From: an uncultured Granulosicoccus sp.
Lineage (GTDB): Bacteria > Pseudomonadota > Gammaproteobacteria > Granulosicoccales > Granulosicoccaceae
Assembly (NCBI GenBank): GCA_947492525.1
Contig: CANLNQ010000034.1
Coordinates: 1-64,000, forward strand
Direction of reading: 5' to 3'
DNA length: 64,000 bases
The notes beneath the pieces are model-generated. The model was not told the origin of the DNA, did not search any database, and saw nothing but the letters and a program-made list of their open reading frames with translations. Positions 7,917 to 17,011 of the stretch are shown piece by piece; the stretch's first letter is position 1; each line of letters starts with the position of its first letter. The translations under genes were made by a program, and so were the position numbers.

Positions 7917-8339
7917 CTAGACCGAGTGTGTGGCGCGGTCATTGGCAGCAGCGTCACAGGCAAAGGCCAATTGCTGTTGCAGATAGCTGAATTGCCTGCC
8001 CGGCAGCTGATCAGACCAGATGGGATAGCGGTGCAGACAGCCATCGTCGCTCTGAATGGTCAGTATCAGCAGCTGCGCACTGCGGTAGCCCGATCTGACC
8101 AGTCGGCCGGTCACCTCACCGTCAGGCTCACGGCTAACGGTCCAGAGTCCGTCAGGCCAATGAGACAGTGTCATTCGCGTGTTGAAGACTTGTCGCAGTT
8201 GCCTGGCCAGCAGCAGGAGCACGCACGAAGCGCCAGCCAGTCTTGCCCAGACATTGAAAGGTGTGTAGGCAACAAGCCCGATGGCTGCCGTCAGGCCGAT
8301 AGCTGCGAGCAGGCAACAGAAGATCCGGCCCGGATCAGC
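7917..8339 (-). CDS. ygfX: YgfX (CptA)-like small membrane protein; start not determined
   Basis: The frame encodes two closely spaced hydrophobic segments (CCLLAAIGLTAAIGLVAY and WARLAGASCVLLLLA) followed by a soluble tail (NTRMTLSHWPDGLWTV ... LTIQSDDGCLHRYPIW) that matches the layout of E. coli YgfX/CptA. YgfX is a membrane protein encoded next to SdhE and linked to toxin-antitoxin activity or cytoskeletal interaction in E. coli. It directly follows sdhE, as in that genome. No ATG, GTG or TTG lies between the sdhE stop and the first hydrophobic segment; the nearest upstream in-frame start is a GTG at 8510 deep inside sdhE. The end given here is where the frame leaves sdhE, not a known start. 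Confidence 0.6.
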   Translation of the reverse strand, partial: ADPGRIFCCLLAAIGLTAAIGLVAYTPFNVWARLAGASCVLLLLARQLRQVFNTRMTLSHWPDGLWTVSREPDGEVTGRLVRSGYRSAQLLILTIQSDDGCLHRYPIWSDQLPGRQFSYLQQQLAFACDAAANDRATHSV

Positions 8340-8589
8340 TTCTGCCTGCCATGGCGTCTGACATCTTGTCGATGATGTGTTGATAGCGGGCCTCCCTGGC
8401 CTTGCCGCTGATAAGCCGGAACAGTTCCGGGTCCTGCATTTCCTGCAACTCCACGAACAGGGCGCGCTCCTCGGCGGGGGCTGCCAGGTAGTGGTTGTCC
8501 AGATAGGCACGCATGGCCGAGTCCAGCTCGCGCATGCCTCGCCGGCAGCGCCAGCGCAGTTTCGACAGGTTCTCGTCTTCCATGCTCAT
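8335..8589 (-). CDS. sdhE: Succinate dehydrogenase assembly factor SdhE (SDHAF2 family)
   Basis: SdhE promotes covalent attachment of FAD to the SdhA flavoprotein in the cytoplasm. The 84-residue protein contains the family signature RRGMRELD (RGxxE motif) and the helical pattern YLDNHYL ... ALFVELQEMQDPELF typical of SdhE/YgfY. It lies 72 bp downstream of sdhB in the same direction, so it is probably expressed with its target. ATG codons at 8589 and 8583 are both possible starts. In E. coli the gene sits with ygfX but apart from sdhCDAB, so the arrangement here is more compact. Confidence 0.93.
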   Translation of the reverse strand: MSMEDENLSKLRWRCRRGMRELDSAMRAYLDNHYLAAPAEERALFVELQEMQDPELFRLISGKAREARYQHIIDKMSDAMAGRS

Positions 8590-8661
8590 GACGGTTGATC
8601 ACTCATTTGCATGACCTGGACGAAACTGGCTGAGGCGGCGGCTACCATCATGTCTCCTGAC

Positions 8662-9447
8662 CTAGAGGCGACGCTTGACCAGCATTTTCTTGGTCTCCGC
8701 GATGGCCTTGGCGGGATTGAGTCCCTTGGGGCAAACCTGCGCGCAGTTCATGATGGTGTGACAACGGTAGAGCTTGAACGGATCCTCCAGATCATCCAGT
8801 CGCTCGCCGGTGGCATCATCACGGCTGTCAACCAGCCAGCGATAAGAGGCCAGCAGTGCGGCCGGGCCAAGGTAACGATCCGGGTTCCACCAGTAACTGG
8901 GGCAACTGGTCGAGCAACAGGCGCAGAGGATGCACTCATAGGCGCCATCGATCATTTCCCGGTCTTCCGGCGACTGCAGTCTTTCGCTGTCGGGTGGCGC
9001 CGGCGTGTCCGATTTCAGCCACGGTTCAATGGAGGCATACTGAGCGTAGAAATTGGTCAGATCGGAGACCAGATCCTTGATGATGGGCTGGTGAGGCAGT
9101 GGATAGATGGAGATATCGCCCTCGATATCGGCGATGGCCGTGGTACAGGCCAGACCGTTGGTGCCATCGATATTCATCGCACAGGATCCACAGATGCCTT
9201 CCCGACAAGAGCGTCGGAAAGTCAGCGTGGAATCCATTTCGCTCTTGATCTTGATGATGGCGTCGAGCACCATCGGACCGCAGTTGTCCATGTCGACATC
9301 GAAACTGTCGACACGCGGGTTCTCGCCATTGTCGGGATCGTAGCGATACACCTTGAAACGCCGTACATTGGTCGCCCCGGCGGGCGCGGCAAACTGCTTG
9401 CCGTTCTGCTTGACTATCGAATTTGCCGGTAGCTTGAATTCAGCCAT
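8662..9447 (-). CDS. sdhB: Succinate dehydrogenase iron-sulfur subunit
   Basis: SdhB passes electrons from the flavin of SdhA through three iron-sulfur clusters to ubiquinone at the SdhC/SdhD membrane interface (complex II). In the 261-residue protein the [2Fe-2S] ligands are in CREGICGSC (Cys81, 86, 89) plus Cys101; the ferredoxin-like half has [11 protein letters not shown] (Cys172, 175, 178, 182) and [14 protein letters not shown], giving the [4Fe-4S] and [3Fe-4S] sets. The N-terminus is about 20 residues longer than in E. coli SdhB. It follows sdhA by 40 bp. Confidence 0.97.
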   Translation of the reverse strand: MAEFKLPANSIVKQNGKQFAAPAGATNVRRFKVYRYDPDNGENPRVDSFDVDMDNCGPMVLDAIIKIKSEMDSTLTFRRSCREGICGSCAMNIDGTNGLACTTAIADIEGDISIYPLPHQPIIKDLVSDLTNFYAQYASIEPWLKSDTPAPPDSERLQSPEDREMIDGAYECILCACCSTSCPSYWWNPDRYLGPAALLASYRWLVDSRDDATGERLDDLEDPFKLYRCHTIMNCAQVCPKGLNPAKAIAETKKMLVKRRL

Positions 9448-9487
9448 GAGTTGATTTCCGTAGTGTGCTTGATGGACGGCCTGCGGA

Positions 9488-11278
9488 TCAGTAAACGCGA
9501 GGTTTGGGCGGTACGACTTCGCACTCGTCCGACAGCGTGTACATGTGAACCGGGCGGTAATCGATGGTCACGTTGGCTCTTTCGTCGGTCCATGCCAGCG
9601 TGTGCTTCATCCACTCATCGTCATTGCGATCCGGGTAGTCATCACGCGCCTGTGCGCCACGACTCTCCGGACGATTGAGAGCACCATGGATGATGGTCTG
9701 GGCCTGAGCCAGCAGATTCTCCAGTTCCAGGGTCTCGACCAGATCGGTATTCCAGATCAGGTTCTTGTCTTCGACTTTAACGCCATCGAAGGAGTCGACG
9801 ATGACGCGCATCTTGTCGATGCCTTCTGCCAGACTGTCGCCGGTACGGAATACCGCGGCATGCTTCTGCATGGTGCGTTGCATGTTGTCACGGATCTCGG
9901 CAGTACCGGTATCGCCCTTGTTGAAGCGGATACCGTCCAGGTGTCCGAGGATGGGGTCCATGGCATTGTCTTTCAGAGGCTTGTGAGGCGTACCCGGCTT
10001 GACCAGTTCGGCAGCACGTATGGCCGCAGCTCGACCGAAGACGACGATGTCCAGCAATGAGTTGCTGCCGAGGCGATTGGCACCGTGGACCGATACGCAG
10101 GCAGCTTCACCGATGGCCATGAGGCCGGGAACCACCGTGTCGGGATCGCCGTCCTTCAGCGTGACGACTTCACCGTGATAGTTGGTCGGGATACCGCCCA
10201 TGTTGTAGTGAACGGTGGGAATGACCGGAATGGGGTTCTTGGTGACATCCACATCGGCAAAGATTCGCGCCGACTCGGAAATGCCCGGCAGACGTTTCTC
10301 GATGACATCACTTCCCAGGTGCTGCAGGTTCAGGAAGATGTGGTCGCTGTCGGCACCGACGCCGCGACCGGCATTGATTTCCATGGTCATGGAACGGCTG
10401 ACAACATCGCGAGAGGCCAGATCCTTGGCATTGGGTGCGTAGCGTTCCATGAATCGCTCGCCTTCGCTATTGGTCAGGTAACCACCTTCACCGCGAACAC
10501 CTTCGGTGATCAGGACGCCGGCACCATAGATTCCGGTCGGGTGGAACTGGACGAATTCCATGTCCTGCAGAGGCAGTCCGGCACGCAGTGCCATGGCGTT
10601 GCCATCCCCGGTGCAGGTGTGCGCAGAGGTTGCGGAGAAGAAGGTGCGGCCGCAACCGCCAGTGGCCAGTACCACCTGATGCGCCCGAAAGCGATGCAGT
10701 TCACCGGTCGCCAGATCGAGTGAAACCACGCCTCGGCAAACGCCCTCATCCATGATGAGATCGGTGGCGAAGTGCTCGATATAGAATTCTGCACCGTGTT
10801 TCAACGACTGTTGATACAGGGTATGCAGAATTGCGTGCCCGGTTCGGTCAGCCGCCGCGCAGGTTCGCTGGGCCGCCGGACCTTCACCGAACTTCGTGGT
10901 CATGCCGCCAAATGGGCGTTGATAGATCTTGCCTTCCTCGGTTCGCGAGAAAGGTACCCCGAAGTGTTCCAGCTCGATGACGGCAGGAACCGCTTCGCGG
11001 CACATGTATTCAATGGCATCCTGGTCACCGAGCCAGTCGGAGCCCTTGATGGTGTCGTACATGTGCCAGGTCCAGTGGTCCTCGCCCATGTTGCCGAGCG
11101 ATGCACTCATGCCGCCTTGCGCGGCCACGGTGTGGGAGCGTGTCGGAAATACCTTGGTGACACAGGCCGTGGACAGTCCTTGTGCCGCCATACCCAGTGT
11201 GGCGCGCAGGCCGGCGCCGCCGGCGCCCACGACGATGACGTCATAGGCATGGTCAATGATCTTGTATGCGTTGGTCAT
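9488..11278 (-). CDS. sdhA: Succinate dehydrogenase flavoprotein subunit
   Basis: SdhA oxidises succinate to fumarate using covalently bound FAD, joining the citric acid cycle to the respiratory chain. The 596-residue protein starts with the FAD dinucleotide fold ([13 protein letters not shown]), carries the flavinylation His49 in [11 protein letters not shown], the substrate-domain stretch [15 protein letters not shown] and the later [13 protein letters not shown] block, and ends in the conserved PPKPRVY. It begins 22 bp after sdhD. The SdhE encoded downstream would catalyse its flavinylation. Confidence 0.98.
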   Translation of the reverse strand: MTNAYKIIDHAYDVIVVGAGGAGLRATLGMAAQGLSTACVTKVFPTRSHTVAAQGGMSASLGNMGEDHWTWHMYDTIKGSDWLGDQDAIEYMCREAVPAVIELEHFGVPFSRTEEGKIYQRPFGGMTTKFGEGPAAQRTCAAADRTGHAILHTLYQQSLKHGAEFYIEHFATDLIMDEGVCRGVVSLDLATGELHRFRAHQVVLATGGCGRTFFSATSAHTCTGDGNAMALRAGLPLQDMEFVQFHPTGIYGAGVLITEGVRGEGGYLTNSEGERFMERYAPNAKDLASRDVVSRSMTMEINAGRGVGADSDHIFLNLQHLGSDVIEKRLPGISESARIFADVDVTKNPIPVIPTVHYNMGGIPTNYHGEVVTLKDGDPDTVVPGLMAIGEAACVSVHGANRLGSNSLLDIVVFGRAAAIRAAELVKPGTPHKPLKDNAMDPILGHLDGIRFNKGDTGTAEIRDNMQRTMQKHAAVFRTGDSLAEGIDKMRVIVDSFDGVKVEDKNLIWNTDLVETLELENLLAQAQTIIHGALNRPESRGAQARDDYPDRNDDEWMKHTLAWTDERANVTIDYRPVHMYTLSDECEVVPPKPRVY

Positions 11279-11300
11279 AGTTGCTTGTCAGTGATACCAG

Positions 11301-11684
11301 TCAAGAGGCCAGTGCGATGCGCAGGACCGAGAAGACACCCGTTACCCCGAGGGCCGCGGCAGCGAAGTTCACAGCGATGATGGCTGCGGTACGTGGCCCA
11401 TGAGGCCCGATGTAGTCTTCGATGACGACTTGCAGGCCGAGGCGGGCGTGGTAGAAACCGGTGATCATGAACAGAATCATCACAATGGCGTTGAAGGGCT
11501 GGGAGAGCCATTCGCGAATGGCCACATAATCCATGCCCGGTAAGGCTGCTACGGAAAAACCGAGCCAGAGGACCAGTGGCACCATGGCGATGGCTGTTAC
11601 ACGCTGTGCCCAGAAATGACTGGTTCCTTCCTTCGCCGAACCCAGTCCCTTGACGTTCTTCAATGGCGTTCTGTAATTGCTCAT
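11301..11684 (-). CDS. sdhD: Succinate dehydrogenase membrane anchor subunit SdhD
   Basis: This is one of the two membrane subunits that bind heme b and ubiquinone. The 127-residue protein has three hydrophobic segments (about residues 30-50, 60-80 and 100-122). It has the SdhD block FYHARLGLQVVIEDYI, whose His is the heme ligand position and whose Asp-Tyr pair lies near the quinone site. It overlaps the sdhC stop by 4 bp (ATGA), so translation is probably coupled. Confidence 0.93.
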   Translation of the reverse strand: MSNYRTPLKNVKGLGSAKEGTSHFWAQRVTAIAMVPLVLWLGFSVAALPGMDYVAIREWLSQPFNAIVMILFMITGFYHARLGLQVVIEDYIGPHGPRTAAIIAVNFAAAALGVTGVFSVLRIALAS

Positions 11685-12067
11685 GCTGCTAATGCCACCA
11701 ACCAGGTTATGACGGAAAGAACACCGGCTGCTGCGAGGCAGACCTTGCCGGACTTTTGCGCGACCTCTACATCGAAGCCTCGACCGACATCCCAGAAGAG
11801 ATGGCGGATACCGTTCGCCATGTGGTAATACAAGGTGAAGGTGAAGCCGAACAGCACCAGACTGCCGAACCAGGACGTTGCCAGACCTGCCATGAAACCG
11901 TGATTTTCCGGCGTGCCTGCCGCGCTGGCGATCAGCAAGACCAGCAGAACGATCGCAAGACTGTTGACGATTCCGGTTGCGCGGTGAGCAACTGACAGGT
12001 ATGCGGTCAACGGCAATTTGTAGTGCTGCAGATGCGGGGAAAGAGGTCGGGTATCGTTCCAGGCCAT
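11681..12067 (-). CDS. sdhC: Succinate dehydrogenase cytochrome b556 subunit SdhC
   Basis: This is the second membrane subunit of complex II. The 128-residue protein begins with the family hallmark RPLSPHLQHYKLPLTAYLS and SVAHRATGI, has three hydrophobic segments, and contains YYHMANGIRHLFWDVG, which includes the heme-ligand His. It is the first structural subunit gene in the operon and lies 90 bp downstream of the SDHAF4-like gene. It overlaps sdhD by 4 bp. Confidence 0.95.
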   Translation of the reverse strand: MAWNDTRPLSPHLQHYKLPLTAYLSVAHRATGIVNSLAIVLLVLLIASAAGTPENHGFMAGLATSWFGSLVLFGFTFTLYYHMANGIRHLFWDVGRGFDVEVAQKSGKVCLAAAGVLSVITWLVALAA

Positions 12068-12157
12068 ATCAGGATTCCAGTTTGTTACTCGGTGGCGGTA
12101 AATCGCCTTGTAAAGATGTTACTTTCGAACGTGAGAAAAGCACGGGGGACAACTTGT

Positions 12158-12388
12158 TCAGAAATCGGTGCAGCGGCCTTTTTTCTCCCAGTCACCATAG
12201 CGGGTCGGTTCGGGTCCGGCTTGACCACCGGTTTCCGGTGGCAGTGCTGCAGGCAGGTCGGTGGCGGCGGCATCCTGAGCAACGTGCTCATGATTTTCTG
12301 GCTTGGCGACCTCCGGTGAGATATCGGTGGCGGAGCGTTTTTCCAGGCATTCTGGTGAAGCAGAACGGTCTTTTCCGGGTGTTGTCAT
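12158..12388 (-). CDS. SDHAF4-like succinate dehydrogenase assembly factor (DUF1674)
   Basis: The 76-residue protein has a disordered, charged N-terminal part and ends in GPEPTRYGDWEKKGRCTDF, the DUF1674/SDHAF4 signature. In eukaryotes SDHAF4 binds flavinylated SdhA and protects it until it joins SdhB. Its position as the first gene before sdhC, in the same direction, supports the same role. Together with sdhE downstream this operon carries factors for two successive steps of SdhA maturation. The ATG at 12388 gives the full family-length protein. Confidence 0.88.
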   Translation of the reverse strand: MTTPGKDRSASPECLEKRSATDISPEVAKPENHEHVAQDAAATDLPAALPPETGGQAGPEPTRYGDWEKKGRCTDF

Positions 12389-12466
12389 AGCAGAATCACG
12401 CAGTGAATGTGTCTATCGCTCGGCAATTGCCACAATAGTAGCAAGGGAATACAGCTAATTTCCTCT

Positions 12467-12480
12467 CATTACGAGTAATG
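12467..12480. promoter_or_regulatory. Perfect inverted repeat in the divergent sdh/ygfZ intergenic region
   Basis: The sequence CATTACGAGTAATG is a perfect 6+2+6 palindrome in the AT-rich 133 bp between the divergent SDHAF4-like gene and ygfZ. It could be an operator for either unit. No known regulator site was matched. Confidence 0.3.
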
Positions 12481-12521
12481 TGCCGATTTATCTGTGATTA
12501 AAAAGATTAGGAATTGTTCCA

Positions 12522-13604
12522 ATGAGTAAAGAATGGGCTGAAGCGCTGATTCTGGCAGGGCTGGAGGAGGCCACGGCGCTACATCAACAAGGTGACGATG
12601 TATCAGTAGATACACAGGCGCAGACGCAATTGGTCGATCTGTCATCACTGTGTATTGTGGACATCACGGGAAACGACGCGACCTCCTTCCTGCAGGGGCA
12701 GTTCAGCAATGACCTGGCCAAGGTGACAGCGACCAGTGCGCAGATTACGGGTTACTGCACACCGAAGGGGCGGTTGCTGGCGTTACCGCTGATCGTGGGG
12801 CTGGCGCAGGGGTATCGCTTGCTGATACCGGAAGACATCAAGGACGGTTTCCTGAAAAGGCTGTCGATGTTCATCATGCGGGCGGACGTGCAGGTCACGG
12901 AACGCAAGGAGTGCACGGTCACCGGCATCATCGCCGACACCCGCAACGAGCTTGGACCGTTGACAGGTTTTCTCGGCGGTTTGCCTGCCGCCGTGATGGA
13001 CGCGGCGAGCAGTGCCGATGATCAGCTTGTCCGCTGGCATGACGCGCACGGAGCCGAAGCGGATTCCGGGTCACGCGCGCGCTATCTCTTCATGGCGGGC
13101 ATCTCTCGGCAGGTGGAGCTCTGGCGTGAAGGCGCCGGCTTGCCGCAATCCGGCCAGGCCCTGTGGCGCCTGAACGATATCAGAGCCGGTATCCCTTCGA
13201 TTACCTCGGGTGTGCTGGAGGCTTTCGTGCCGCAGATGCTCAATCTGCAGTTGATAGGCGGGCTCAGTTTCACCAAGGGCTGCTACCCGGGGCAGGAAAT
13301 CGTGGCTCGCATGCAGTATCTGGGAAAGCTGAAGCGTCACATGCGTCGATTCACGATGCCGCACGCAGCGGATCAGTCGATCCCGGCACCGGGTGTCTCA
13401 CTGGCAGCCGCCGGGGACGAAGATGCAGGACGTGTGGTCGATGCCGTGGCAGGTCCTGATGGGCAGGTCGAGGTGCTGGCCGTGGTCAAGGTTGCGCTCA
13501 GTGAAGGCAGCCTGACCTTCGAGGGGCGAACATTGACAGCGCAGGCCATGCCATACGAGCTGCCGTCGCTGGCAGAGGCTGAGGCTCGACAGGACGCGAG
13601 CTGA
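12522..13604 (+). CDS. ygfZ: Folate-binding protein YgfZ (iron-sulfur cluster repair, GcvT-like)
   Basis: YgfZ is a tetrahydrofolate-binding paralogue of the glycine cleavage T-protein that helps maintain certain Fe-S enzymes such as MiaB. The 360-residue protein carries the defining motif KGCYPGQE at residues 252-259, with the essential Cys254, and the N-terminal FLQGQFSNDL block. It is divergent from the sdh operon; the ygfZ / sdhE-ygfX neighbourhood is also found in E. coli, which supports both calls. It is followed 6 bp later by the DUF2007 gene, probably in one transcript. Confidence 0.95.
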   Translation: MSKEWAEALILAGLEEATALHQQGDDVSVDTQAQTQLVDLSSLCIVDITGNDATSFLQGQFSNDLAKVTATSAQITGYCTPKGRLLALPLIVGLAQGYRLLIPEDIKDGFLKRLSMFIMRADVQVTERKECTVTGIIADTRNELGPLTGFLGGLPAAVMDAASSADDQLVRWHDAHGAEADSGSRARYLFMAGISRQVELWREGAGLPQSGQALWRLNDIRAGIPSITSGVLEAFVPQMLNLQLIGGLSFTKGCYPGQEIVARMQYLGKLKRHMRRFTMPHAADQSIPAPGVSLAAAGDEDAGRVVDAVAGPDGQVEVLAVVKVALSEGSLTFEGRTLTAQAMPYELPSLAEAEARQDAS

Positions 13605-13610
13605 TCTTCG

Positions 13611-13925
13611 ATGCCATTGATCTACAGTGCTGCCAATATGGTCGACGCCCAGCTGGTGGTCGACGAACTGCGTGCAGGTGGGATACGCGCCCGCATAACC
13701 GGTTCCTATCTGAGCGGGGCCATCGGCGAACTGCCTCCCTCTGATGTCATCGGCGTCTGGCTGGATGAACCCAGGCATGATGAACGGGCGCGATTGATCA
13801 TCGCGGACTTCGAGAAGACACGCCAGCAGCCCGAGCGGGACTGGCACTGCAGCAACTGCGGCGAGTCGGTCGGTCGTGAATTCGGTGCCTGCTGGAAATG
13901 CGCAAAGCTGCGCACACCCGGGTGA
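13611..13925 (+). CDS. DUF2007 domain protein with C-terminal zinc ribbon
   Basis: The 104-residue cytoplasmic protein starts with a DUF2007-type fold (IYSAANMVDAQLVVDELRAG ... IRARITGSYLSGAIGELPP), a GlnB-like alpha/beta unit called a putative signal-transducing domain. It ends in a zinc-ribbon pattern CSNCGE...CWKC (Cys80, 83, 94, 97). No enzymatic role is known. It starts 6 bp after ygfZ and is likely co-transcribed. A strong hairpin lies just downstream. Confidence 0.85.
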   Translation: MPLIYSAANMVDAQLVVDELRAGGIRARITGSYLSGAIGELPPSDVIGVWLDEPRHDERARLIIADFEKTRQQPERDWHCSNCGESVGREFGACWKCAKLRTPG

Positions 13926-13928
13926 GCA

Positions 13929-13971
13929 ACCGGTCAGGCCGCGGCGGCAAACACACCGCGGCCTGCCCGGT
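13929..13971. terminator. Hairpin between convergent genes, probable bidirectional terminator
   Basis: A 10-bp perfect stem (CAGGCCGCGG at 13935-13944 with CCGCGGCCTG at 13956-13965) is extended by a further 5 bp after one mismatch (ACCGG/CCGGT), with an 11-nt loop. It lies between the DUF2007 stop and the stop of the convergent thioredoxin-TPR gene. There is no clear T-run on either side, so a factor-independent mechanism is not certain. Confidence 0.6.
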
Positions 13972-13989
13972 CAGTGAGTGTTGCCGGCC

Positions 13990-14880
13990 TCAGTGCAGGG
14001 AGGCGAACAGCTTCCGGCGATACTGGCCAACCAGCGGATCATCGCCAAGCACCTTGAACAGGGCCAGCAGCTTTTCACGTGGTGCACCGTCGTTGTAACC
14101 GGGGTCGGTCTGCACCAGCTTGAGCAGATGATCCATGGCCACCTGAGTATTACCCGCCAGTGATTCGGCAATGGCCAGCTTGTAGCGCGTTTCACTGCTG
14201 CCCGGATTGCTCTCCAGTGCCGCCTGCAGGGCAGCCGGACTCTCGCCGGCATCGTTTTCCCGGCTCAGTTCCAGGATTCCGGCGAGGCGTGCCCCCTGTG
14301 GGCCTTCGCGATCAGCTTCCGGCAGGGCGGCCAGGCAGCTTTCCGCGGTTTCCAGATCCCCTGTGCTGACACAGATCTGACCCAGAGCCAGCAGTACCTC
14401 GACATTCTCCGGCTCCTCTGCCTGCATCTGCTGCAACAGTTCGCGCGCCTCTGCCTGCTGACCCTGTTCGAACAGGGCCATGGCACTCTGCACCCGATTG
14501 TCGCCTGCATCTTCTTCGGGGTCTTCGCCAGGCAGCGCTGGACCGACGTTGGCTTCCAGAAACGCACGAACCTCGCTTTCGGGCAAGGCTCCCATGAATT
14601 CGTTGACCAGCTGGCGATCCTTGAACAGCTTGACCGTGGGCAGGCTGCGGATACCCAGCTGCTGGGCAATGCCCGGGTGCGCTTCGGTATCGAGCTTGGC
14701 CAGAACGAAGGCACCGTTGTATTCGATGGCCAGCTTTTCCAGAATGGGCATCAGTGACTTGCAGGGGCCGCACCAGTCGGCCCAGAAGTCGACAAGCACA
14801 GGTGTATGATCAGAACCTTCCACCACCACTTGCATGAAATTCTGTTCGTCGAGTTGGACGATATGGGGAGAGTCGGCCAT
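13990..14880 (-). CDS. ybbN: Thioredoxin-TPR protein of the YbbN/CnoX family
   Basis: The 296-residue protein has an N-terminal thioredoxin domain (DFWADWCGPCKSLMPIL, Cys37 and Cys40) followed from about residue 120 by tetratricopeptide-like helices (ALFEQGQQAEARELLQQM, LLALGQICVSTGDLETAESCL, YKLAIAESLAGNTQVAMDHLL). This is the layout of CnoX/YbbN, a chaperedoxin that hands substrates to GroEL or DnaK under oxidative stress. E. coli CnoX lacks the classical CxxC; here WCGPC is intact, so it may also reduce disulfides. The ATG at 14880 is preferred over an in-frame TTG at 14916. Confidence 0.88.
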   Translation of the reverse strand: MADSPHIVQLDEQNFMQVVVEGSDHTPVLVDFWADWCGPCKSLMPILEKLAIEYNGAFVLAKLDTEAHPGIAQQLGIRSLPTVKLFKDRQLVNEFMGALPESEVRAFLEANVGPALPGEDPEEDAGDNRVQSAMALFEQGQQAEARELLQQMQAEEPENVEVLLALGQICVSTGDLETAESCLAALPEADREGPQGARLAGILELSRENDAGESPAALQAALESNPGSSETRYKLAIAESLAGNTQVAMDHLLKLVQTDPGYNDGAPREKLLALFKVLGDDPLVGQYRRKLFASLH

Positions 14881-15118
14881 GGGATTTTGCAGTTCGCTGA
14901 GTTCAGATGGATGCAAGTGTGTCGTCTTGCTCGTGTTAATTCAAGGTCGGGGCGCTGCTATCGACCTGTCTTTCACGAAGTAGCACTACCCCCGATATCC
15001 CACACGCCCGATGGGCATACGCTACACTTCCGTCGAACGGCGCTTGCAATGAGAGCTGGCCGCCGGAAGATTCCGACCCGACCATGCACAAACCCACAGC
15101 CAACAGAACCTCCCCATC

Positions 15119-17011
15119 GTGAGTGAACAATACAATGCCTCTTCGATCGAGGTACTCAGCGGGCTTGATCCGGTCCGCAAGCGTCCCGGTATGTACACCG
15201 ATACCCAGCGCCCGAATCATCTGGCGCAGGAAGTCATCGATAACAGTGTGGATGAAGCTCTGGCAGGGCACGCCAGCGATATCCGGGTAACCCTGTTCAA
15301 GGACGGTTCTCTGGAGGTCATCGATGACGGTCGTGGCATGCCAGTGGACATGCACCCGAAACTCAAGAAGCCTGGTGTGGAGGTGATCCTGACCACCCTG
15401 CATGCCGGCGGCAAATTCTCCAATGACAACTATCGCTTCTCCGGTGGCTTGCACGGCGTCGGAGTCTCGGTGGTCAACGCCTTGTCGAAGAAGCTGGAGA
15501 TCTCGATTCGCCGCTCGGGCAAGGAATACATGGCGACCTTCAGGAACGGTGAGGTCGATGAGAAGCTGAAGGAAGTCGGCACGGTCGGTCAACGTAACAC
15601 CGGCACGCGTATTCGCTTCTGGCCCGACAAGAAGTACTTCGATTCAGACAAGGTTTCACTGAGCCGGCTGCGCCATCTGCTGCGCGCCAAGGCCGTGTTA
15701 TGCCCCCGGTTGCGAGTACGCTTGCATGACGAGGCCAGTGGGGAGAAGGATGAATGGTTCTATGAAGATGGTCTGGTCGACTATCTGAACAGTGCGGTGG
15801 AAGGCTTTGATCGTCTGCCCGAGCAGCCGCTGTCGGCCAGCATGAGTTCGTCCACGGAAACGGCAGACTGGGCTGTCGTCTGGTTACCGGAAGGTGGTGA
15901 GGGTGTGCACGAGAGTTACGTCAATCTGGTGCCGACGGCTCAGGGCGGAACGCATGTAAATGGATTGCGAACCGGTTTGACAGATGCGATCCGTGAATTT
16001 GCCGATATTCGCAATCTGCTGCCGCGCGGTGTGAAGATTGCGCCGGAAGATGTCTGGGACAAGGTCAGCTATGTGTTGTCGGTGAAGCTGGAGGATCCGC
16101 AGTTTTCCGGGCAAACGAAAGAGCGCTTGTCTTCCCGTGAATGCGTGGTCTTCATTTCCGGCGTGGTCAAGGACCACACGGCGCAATGGCTGAACCAGCA
16201 CTCTGAAACCGGAGACCAGATTGCGCAGTTGGCCATCGCCAGTGCGCAGGCGCGAGCGCGTTCGGGAAAGAAGGTGGTGCGCAAGAAGCTCACCAGTGGT
16301 CCTGCGCTACCGGGCAAGTTGGCGGATTGTTCGTCGACCGACCTCAATCTGACCGAACTGTTTCTGGTGGAAGGAGACTCTGCCGGCGGGTCGGCCAAGC
16401 AGGCGCGTGATCGTACCTTTCAGGCAATCATGCCATTGCGCGGCAAGATCCTGAATACCTGGGAGGCTGATATCGATCAGATTCTGGGCTCGCAGGAGGT
16501 GCACGATATCTCGGTGGCCATCGGCATGGACCCGGGCAGTGATGACATGTCGAAGCTTCGCTACGGCAAGATATGCATTCTGGCTGACGCCGATTCCGAC
16601 GGTGCGCATATAGCGACCTTGCTCTGCGCCCTGTTCGTCCGACACTTTCGTGCACTGGTGCAGCAGGGGCACGTCTACGTGGCCATGCCGCCATTGTTTC
16701 GTATCGATGTCGGCAAGGCGGTGTTCTACGCCGTGGACGATGATGAACGCGTTGGTGTCATGGCGCGCATCGAAGCAGAGAAGCTCAAGGGCAAGGTCAG
16801 CGTCACCCGATTCAAGGGGCTGGGAGAGATGAATCCGATGCAATTGCGGGAAACATCCGTAGCGCCGGATACCCGGCGCCTGATTCGCCTCACCATCAAC
16901 GATGGCGACGATACCAATCAGACGATGGACATGATGCTGGCGAAAAAGCGTGCCGGTGACCGCAAGCGCTGGCTGGAGAGCAAGGGCGATCTTGCAGATG
17001 TCCAGATATGA
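15119..17011 (+). CDS. parE: DNA topoisomerase IV subunit B
   Basis: ParE is the ATPase subunit of topoisomerase IV, which separates linked daughter chromosomes with ParC. The 630-residue protein starts at a GTG and has the GHKL ATPase part (VRKRPGMYTDT, EVIDNSVDEAL, DDGRGMPVD, GLHGVGVSVVNALS) and the Toprim part (VEGDSAGGSAKQARDR with Glu418, and DADSDGAHI with Asp490, 492, 494). Length and the TDTQRPNHLAQ N-terminus fit ParE rather than GyrB. It overlaps the next gene by 4 bp (ATGA). parC is not in the window. Confidence 0.95.
   Translation: MSEQYNASSIEVLSGLDPVRKRPGMYTDTQRPNHLAQEVIDNSVDEALAGHASDIRVTLFKDGSLEVIDDGRGMPVDMHPKLKKPGVEVILTTLHAGGKFSNDNYRFSGGLHGVGVSVVNALSKKLEISIRRSGKEYMATFRNGEVDEKLKEVGTVGQRNTGTRIRFWPDKKYFDSDKVSLSRLRHLLRAKAVLCPRLRVRLHDEASGEKDEWFYEDGLVDYLNSAVEGFDRLPEQPLSASMSSSTETADWAVVWLPEGGEGVHESYVNLVPTAQGGTHVNGLRTGLTDAIREFADIRNLLPRGVKIAPEDVWDKVSYVLSVKLEDPQFSGQTKERLSSRECVVFISGVVKDHTAQWLNQHSETGDQIAQLAIASAQARARSGKKVVRKKLTSGPALPGKLADCSSTDLNLTELFLVEGDSAGGSAKQARDRTFQAIMPLRGKILNTWEADIDQILGSQEVHDISVAIGMDPGSDDMSKLRYGKICILADADSDGAHIATLLCALFVRHFRALVQQGHVYVAMPPLFRIDVGKAVFYAVDDDERVGVMARIEAEKLKGKVSVTRFKGLGEMNPMQLRETSVAPDTRRLIRLTINDGDDTNQTMDMMLAKKRAGDRKRWLESKGDLADVQI

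Noticed and set aside
7743-8375. 210-codon plus-strand frame
   Set aside because: It is antisense to the YgfX-like frame and the gap beside pdxJ, with no recognisable product.
8340-8510. YgfX starting at the GTG at 8510
   Set aside because: This would put 57 residues of unlikely composition in a frame fully overlapping sdhE.
8611-9432. 273-codon plus-strand frame
   Set aside because: It is entirely antisense to sdhB.
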